NCBI GenBank assembly: GCA_945835085.1
Contig: CAMAIG010000031.1
Coordinates: 1-9,728, forward strand
DNA length: 9,728 nt
Direction: 5' to 3'
DNA from: an uncultured Ruminococcus sp.
GTDB taxonomy: Bacteria; Bacillota; Clostridia; Oscillospirales; Ruminococcaceae
The notes under the pieces are model-generated. The model was given only the letters and a program-made list of their open reading frames with translations. It did no database searches and was not told the DNA's origin. Below, piece after piece: positions 6,922 to 9,728 of the stretch. Every line of letters begins with the position of its first letter. The stretch's first letter is position 1. The position numbers and the translations under genes are program-made.

Positions 6922-8287
6922 CAATTATGAATATAACTATAAGTTAACTATAGGAGCAAGTGATTACTACACCAATGAGATCGGAAACGATTTGAAGATA
7001 TCATCAAATGCAGCGGTCGAAAACGGATATGCTATAGGCAGCGTAGCATCAAGCTCGATCTCGGGCTCGGTCATCTTCAAGCAAATGCCCGAAAGAAATG
7101 ATAAGATCCTATTGTATATAAAGACAAAGGACAGCGATGATTTGAGTATTATCGGAAACTGGTATCTCAAATCCTTTGAGGCAATAGAACACACAAAAGT
7201 AACTTTTTCGGGCATGGACATAATCGGATTTACCGATAACGAGTATGATGCTCCGCAGCCAGGAGAATCTTTGATATACCCAAGTGTTGCCACGCATGCT
7301 GCCGCAATACAAAGCACATTGTCGGGACTGGTTAACGAGAACGTAGTACTGCAATACCCAAATACCGCTCCGTCTCCGGCGGTTACAAGCTCCACGAATG
7401 CAAACATGAGGACAATGCTGGGGTACATAGCGGCAATGATGTGTACCAATTATCAGCAGCCATTTGGAACCGATAAGCCATCTATAGAGTATACCCCATT
7501 CAATAATGGTAATAATTCTCTGACAATAGAGGCTTCGGACAGACAAGAACTAACATACTCTCTTCCGGGAGCAGATATAGACGGTGTACGTGTATTCAAT
7601 ACCGCTAACAGTGGTATACCTGTATTGAAACGCGGAGAGACCTATGACATGTATGGCATATACAATTTTGGCAGTACATTACCTGCAGCGAATTTCATGG
7701 AAGTAGTTTCACCCTATACTAAAAGCTCCGACGACGAAAACTATAAAAATCTCGTAGGACAAAAATACAGCACCGAATTTAGCTGTCAGAAAGTCAAAAT
7801 GCCGGGAGTATATCCATGCTTTACAAGTGTAACCTTTGTAGGGTATGAAGACTTAAACTGTGTGATTTCCTCTATTACATATTCGTTTACAACCGACGGG
7901 ATTTTCGCAAACATGTCTGGCACGGGTCAGAACCTTTCCGACTTTAGATATATCGGACAGACGGCTAAGGACCTAAGAAACCGTCCGACTTTTGACAATA
8001 CGTATGGAGTAACAAAAATCACTCAGAACTCCGGCTTACAATTTGTCTGCAAGGATAAGGATACCGGAGACGATACAAGCTACGGCTTCTCCTCTCAAAG
8101 CGGCGGGCTGACCTCCTACGAGGGCGTGATGTCCTCATCCAAGGAGGCTTCTTCCGTTGCGGTGGACAAGTCCTCGGGGACGGTGACCGTGACATATAAG
8201 GACGGTCACGTATACAAATACTCCGCCGCTGTCACGGAAACATCAAGCGGCTATAACATCACAAGCGAAACGGAGGAATGGACCTGA
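6878..8287 (+). CDS. Baseplate hub / tail-associated protein candidate, start unclear
   Basis: The frame is open from 6875 to TGA 8285-8287. TTG 6878 is the first nominal start and gives 469 residues, but the first 16 or so are the preceding gene's 3' end read in another frame. Convincing protein begins near 6926 with 'YEYNYKLTIGASDYYTNEIG'. No ATG, GTG or credible TTG lies there in frame; ATG 6927 is one frame off and reads to TAA after six codons. GGAGG is at 6907-6911. The N-terminal third has hub-like strands ('SSSISGSVIFKQMPERND'), and the middle includes 'MLGYIAAMMCTNYQ' and a cysteine-bearing beta section ('MPGVYPCFTSVTFVGYEDLNC'). 'TAKDLRNRPTFDNTYGV' follows. No peptidase or lysozyme motif is seen. 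Position after the Dit-like gene suggests the hub. The last 60 residues differ sharply in codon use. Confidence 0.55.
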   Translation: MRRSLLSRSPEARGSNYEYNYKLTIGASDYYTNEIGNDLKISSNAAVENGYAIGSVASSSISGSVIFKQMPERNDKILLYIKTKDSDDLSIIGNWYLKSFEAIEHTKVTFSGMDIIGFTDNEYDAPQPGESLIYPSVATHAAAIQSTLSGLVNENVVLQYPNTAPSPAVTSSTNANMRTMLGYIAAMMCTNYQQPFGTDKPSIEYTPFNNGNNSLTIEASDRQELTYSLPGADIDGVRVFNTANSGIPVLKRGETYDMYGIYNFGSTLPAANFMEVVSPYTKSSDDENYKNLVGQKYSTEFSCQKVKMPGVYPCFTSVTFVGYEDLNCVISSITYSFTTDGIFANMSGTGQNLSDFRYIGQTAKDLRNRPTFDNTYGVTKITQNSGLQFVCKDKDTGDDTSYGFSSQSGGLTSYEGVMSSSKEASSVAVDKSSGTVTVTYKDGHVYKYSAAVTETSSGYNITSETEEWT

Positions 8288-8289
8288 TG
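8272..8289 (+). promoter_or_regulatory. Ribosome binding site and TGATG overlap fixing the next start
   Basis: GGAGG (8272-8276) is only 1 base from ATG 8278, too close for normal initiation. It is 10 bases from ATG 8287, which shares its A with the TGA that ends the hub gene (TGATG). ATG 8287 is therefore preferred, with termination-reinitiation coupling. Confidence 0.6.
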
Positions 8290-9207
8290 AAAATGATATC
8301 AAACGATCTGCGGTCTTCCTGCCGCTCGCTGCTTCTGGGGGCTTATCAGGAGGGCAGCGGCGGCACTTACCGCAACGCGGTTTTCCACGACATCGTTGAC
8401 AACTCCGATACACTGCTGACCGTCCCTGTGGACGATCACTACAGGATCACCGTCAATTTCTGGGTAACCGACAGAACGGACGTTTACGGGTCTTATATGA
8501 ACACGTTTTTCGGCATGATATTCGAAAACGAAAACGAAGGATACGGCACAAGGGTCAACTGGTTAAGTAAAAAGGCTTATATTGTTTTTATCATATGGAA
8601 AGACAATAATGCCGTATTCGCAAAAGTCGACAGTCAAACATCGCTTTACAATGATGATTACAATCTTGCGGAGGTACGCGAAAGCAATGACACACCGAGA
8701 CCTTATACGTTTTACGCTTATCCGAGCCGCATTAACGAATACGTTAAAGGCAGTGCTGTGCTTGCTAATGCGGTCAGCGGCTTTGAATGGGAGTTCAGCG
8801 GCGATGACGGACAGAAATGGTTCGACGACCAGTACAATGGACTGCATTTATTAAACAGCAGCGGAAACACTGTGAATCTGTCGGTAAATTATACCGTCAA
8901 AACTGTTAGCTACAGCTGCGAATACCCTGAATGCGAATGGACTGACCCCGATACGGGTACGACGTCCACAATTGACGATAAGACTGCTGTGCCGACTGTT
9001 AAGGTCACTAATGCAAGCACAGCTGTTCAGAATATATCATCGGGAAGTGAACTAAGGCTCTGTCCGGGAAGCTACGGCACTTTTTCCGATCACACGACCA
9101 CAGCCGAGATTTTATTCGCGTACAATAAATTTATTGAAGCCGTCTGCGCCGCAAACGGCATCAGATCTCACACACCGCAGCTTTTGCTGCCTGAAACGGA
9201 GGAATAA
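8287..9207 (+). CDS. Unrecognised tail-tip / baseplate protein
   Basis: This encodes 306 residues from ATG 8287 (or 309 from ATG 8278) to TAA 9205-9207. I do not recognise a family. It has no signal peptide or membrane segment. The first half is beta-rich with many aromatics: 'HYRITVNFWVTDRTDVYGSY', 'FFGMIFENENEGYGTRVNW', 'KKAYIVFIIWKDNNAVFA'. A 'FEWEFSGDDGQKWFDDQYNG' segment (near 176-195) follows, then a 'SCEYPECEW' section with two cysteines (about 211 and 216) leading into 'TDPDTGTTST'. The last 40 residues look helical ('TTAEILFAYNKFIEAVCAANGI'). It lies between the hub candidate and a fibre gene, where upper-baseplate or receptor-related proteins are normally found, so a structural tip role is likely. 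Carbohydrate binding is possible but not shown. Coding bias is strong, so the gene itself is secure. Confidence 0.6.
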   Translation: MKMISNDLRSSCRSLLLGAYQEGSGGTYRNAVFHDIVDNSDTLLTVPVDDHYRITVNFWVTDRTDVYGSYMNTFFGMIFENENEGYGTRVNWLSKKAYIVFIIWKDNNAVFAKVDSQTSLYNDDYNLAEVRESNDTPRPYTFYAYPSRINEYVKGSAVLANAVSGFEWEFSGDDGQKWFDDQYNGLHLLNSSGNTVNLSVNYTVKTVSYSCEYPECEWTDPDTGTTSTIDDKTAVPTVKVTNASTAVQNISSGSELRLCPGSYGTFSDHTTTAEILFAYNKFIEAVCAANGIRSHTPQLLLPETEE

Positions 9208-9209
9208 CC

Positions 9210-9728
9210 ATGATAAAAACTATCACACTCGACGGACCTGCGTCCGTCACAATTAAGCAGTCGCCCTACGACATGGCGCGGTTCTGCTGGCTTTACAATC
9301 ATTCGGACAGCGATGTGTTCGCTTCCTGCGTGAACGCCGACTGCATCGAAAATGCTGACGGTGTGCTGCGTGTTCCTGCGGGCGAACCCCGAATGCTCGA
9401 TACCGAGAGCTTCGAGACACTCTATCTTAACGGCTCGGGCACCGTCGAAATTATTACGTCCGCTTTTGCTGTGTGCCCTTTTAGCAGGGCGGCGAAAGGG
9501 GGTGATTATCAGCTCCCCATTGCCACGACTGAACTGTTGGGCGGTGTAATTCCTGACGGGACGAGTATTTCCGTTGATGAAAATGGTGTTATTAGTGCTG
9601 TTGTTTCTGGTAAAACAAATTATACCATTCAATATGGCGTAGCAACTCCTTCAGATGATGGAAGGTTGACTGTAAAATTTCCAAATCCTTTCAAGACTAC
9701 CCCGAGAGTAGTAGTTTCTCCCAGTGTT
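9210..9728 (+). CDS. Tail fibre / receptor-binding protein, 3' end outside window (partial)
   Basis: ATG 9210 has GGAGG (9198-9202) 7 bases upstream and starts 2 bases after the previous stop; 173 codons stay open to the window end. The N-terminal part (about 1-98, 'MIKTITLDGPASVTIKQSPYD', 'CWLYNHSDSDVFASC', 'VPAGEPRMLD') is compact and probably attaches to the baseplate. A typical fibre segment then begins: 'YQLPIATTELLGGV' (about 101-114) and 'GTSISVDENGVISAV', the 'LP-x-AT-x-x-x-LGGV ... L/I-S-V-D-x-x-G' repeat of many phage fibres. The visible end, 'VKFPNPFKTTPRVVVSPS', resembles the start of a fibre-tip domain in which a strand precedes a 'P-x-V-x-V-x-P' turn. The role inferred is host surface recognition. 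Codon use changes near 9535 from C/G-ending to A/T-ending, suggesting a swapped tip. Confidence 0.75.
   Translation, partial: MIKTITLDGPASVTIKQSPYDMARFCWLYNHSDSDVFASCVNADCIENADGVLRVPAGEPRMLDTESFETLYLNGSGTVEIITSAFAVCPFSRAAKGGDYQLPIATTELLGGVIPDGTSISVDENGVISAVVSGKTNYTIQYGVATPSDDGRLTVKFPNPFKTTPRVVVSPSV

Noticed and set aside
8183..8209. 8-bp perfect hairpin GTGACCGT / ACGGTCAC inside the hub gene
   Set aside because: There is no T-run after it and it lies inside coding sequence for a repetitive V-T-V-T strand, so it is not a convincing terminator and may be codon-driven chance.
9475..9504. Hairpin GCCCT / AGGGC and a strong AAAGGGGGTG sequence resembling a ribosome binding site in the fibre gene
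   Set aside because: No in-frame ATG, GTG or TTG follows at useful distance, so an internal start is not supported; the overlapping short stems are weak and coding continues through them.
9168..9632. Antisense open frame of 154 codons at the fibre gene
   Set aside because: The + strand has a well-placed ribosome binding site, a start right after the previous stop and recognisable fibre motifs; the antisense frame is its shadow.

Overview
The window is one continuous stretch of a tailed-phage or prophage late operon. All genes are on the + strand, tightly packed or overlapping, and cover the neck-to-tail-tip part of a long-tailed phage, most likely a siphophage. Strong GGAGG-type ribosome binding sites, a TP901-type tape measure and medium G+C suggest a host in the Bacillota, probably a gut or rumen clostridium of the Ruminococcus/Oscillospiraceae kind. 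The host is inferred from style; no host gene, integrase or attachment site is visible.

Layout: 1-354, end of a head-closure or connector gene; 347-700, HK97 gp10-like neck protein; about 710-1058, tail terminator; 1074-1643, major tail tube protein; 1669-2293, tail assembly chaperone pair, apparently joined by a programmed +1 frameshift; 2290-6507, tape measure (1405 aa); 6523-6921, small DUF6711-like/distal-tail protein; about 6926-8287, baseplate hub candidate; 8287-9207, unrecognised tail-tip protein; 9210 to the window end, start of a tail fibre gene. No gap between genes exceeds about 30 bases, and I see no internal promoter or intrinsic terminator, so the block is probably read as one transcript.

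The genes work together in the standard way. The neck proteins close the capsid. The chaperones, made in a ratio set by frameshifting, coat the tape measure, tube protein polymerises along it until the terminator caps it, and the tip proteins form the initiator complex and host-recognition tip.

The most notable signal is the chaperone junction. The zero frame reads TCC TTT CGT directly before TAA, identical in sequence and phase to the +1 shift site of influenza A virus PA-X, and a 9-bp inverted repeat starts 10 bases downstream. Two other genes (near 710 and 6926) have lost the reading frame at their expected ATG by one base, which suggests sequence error, decay or unusual initiation. Composition breaks inside the hub gene (about 8090) and the fibre gene (about 9535) look like mosaic joints. 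I found no defence system, mobile element, CRISPR or RNA gene.
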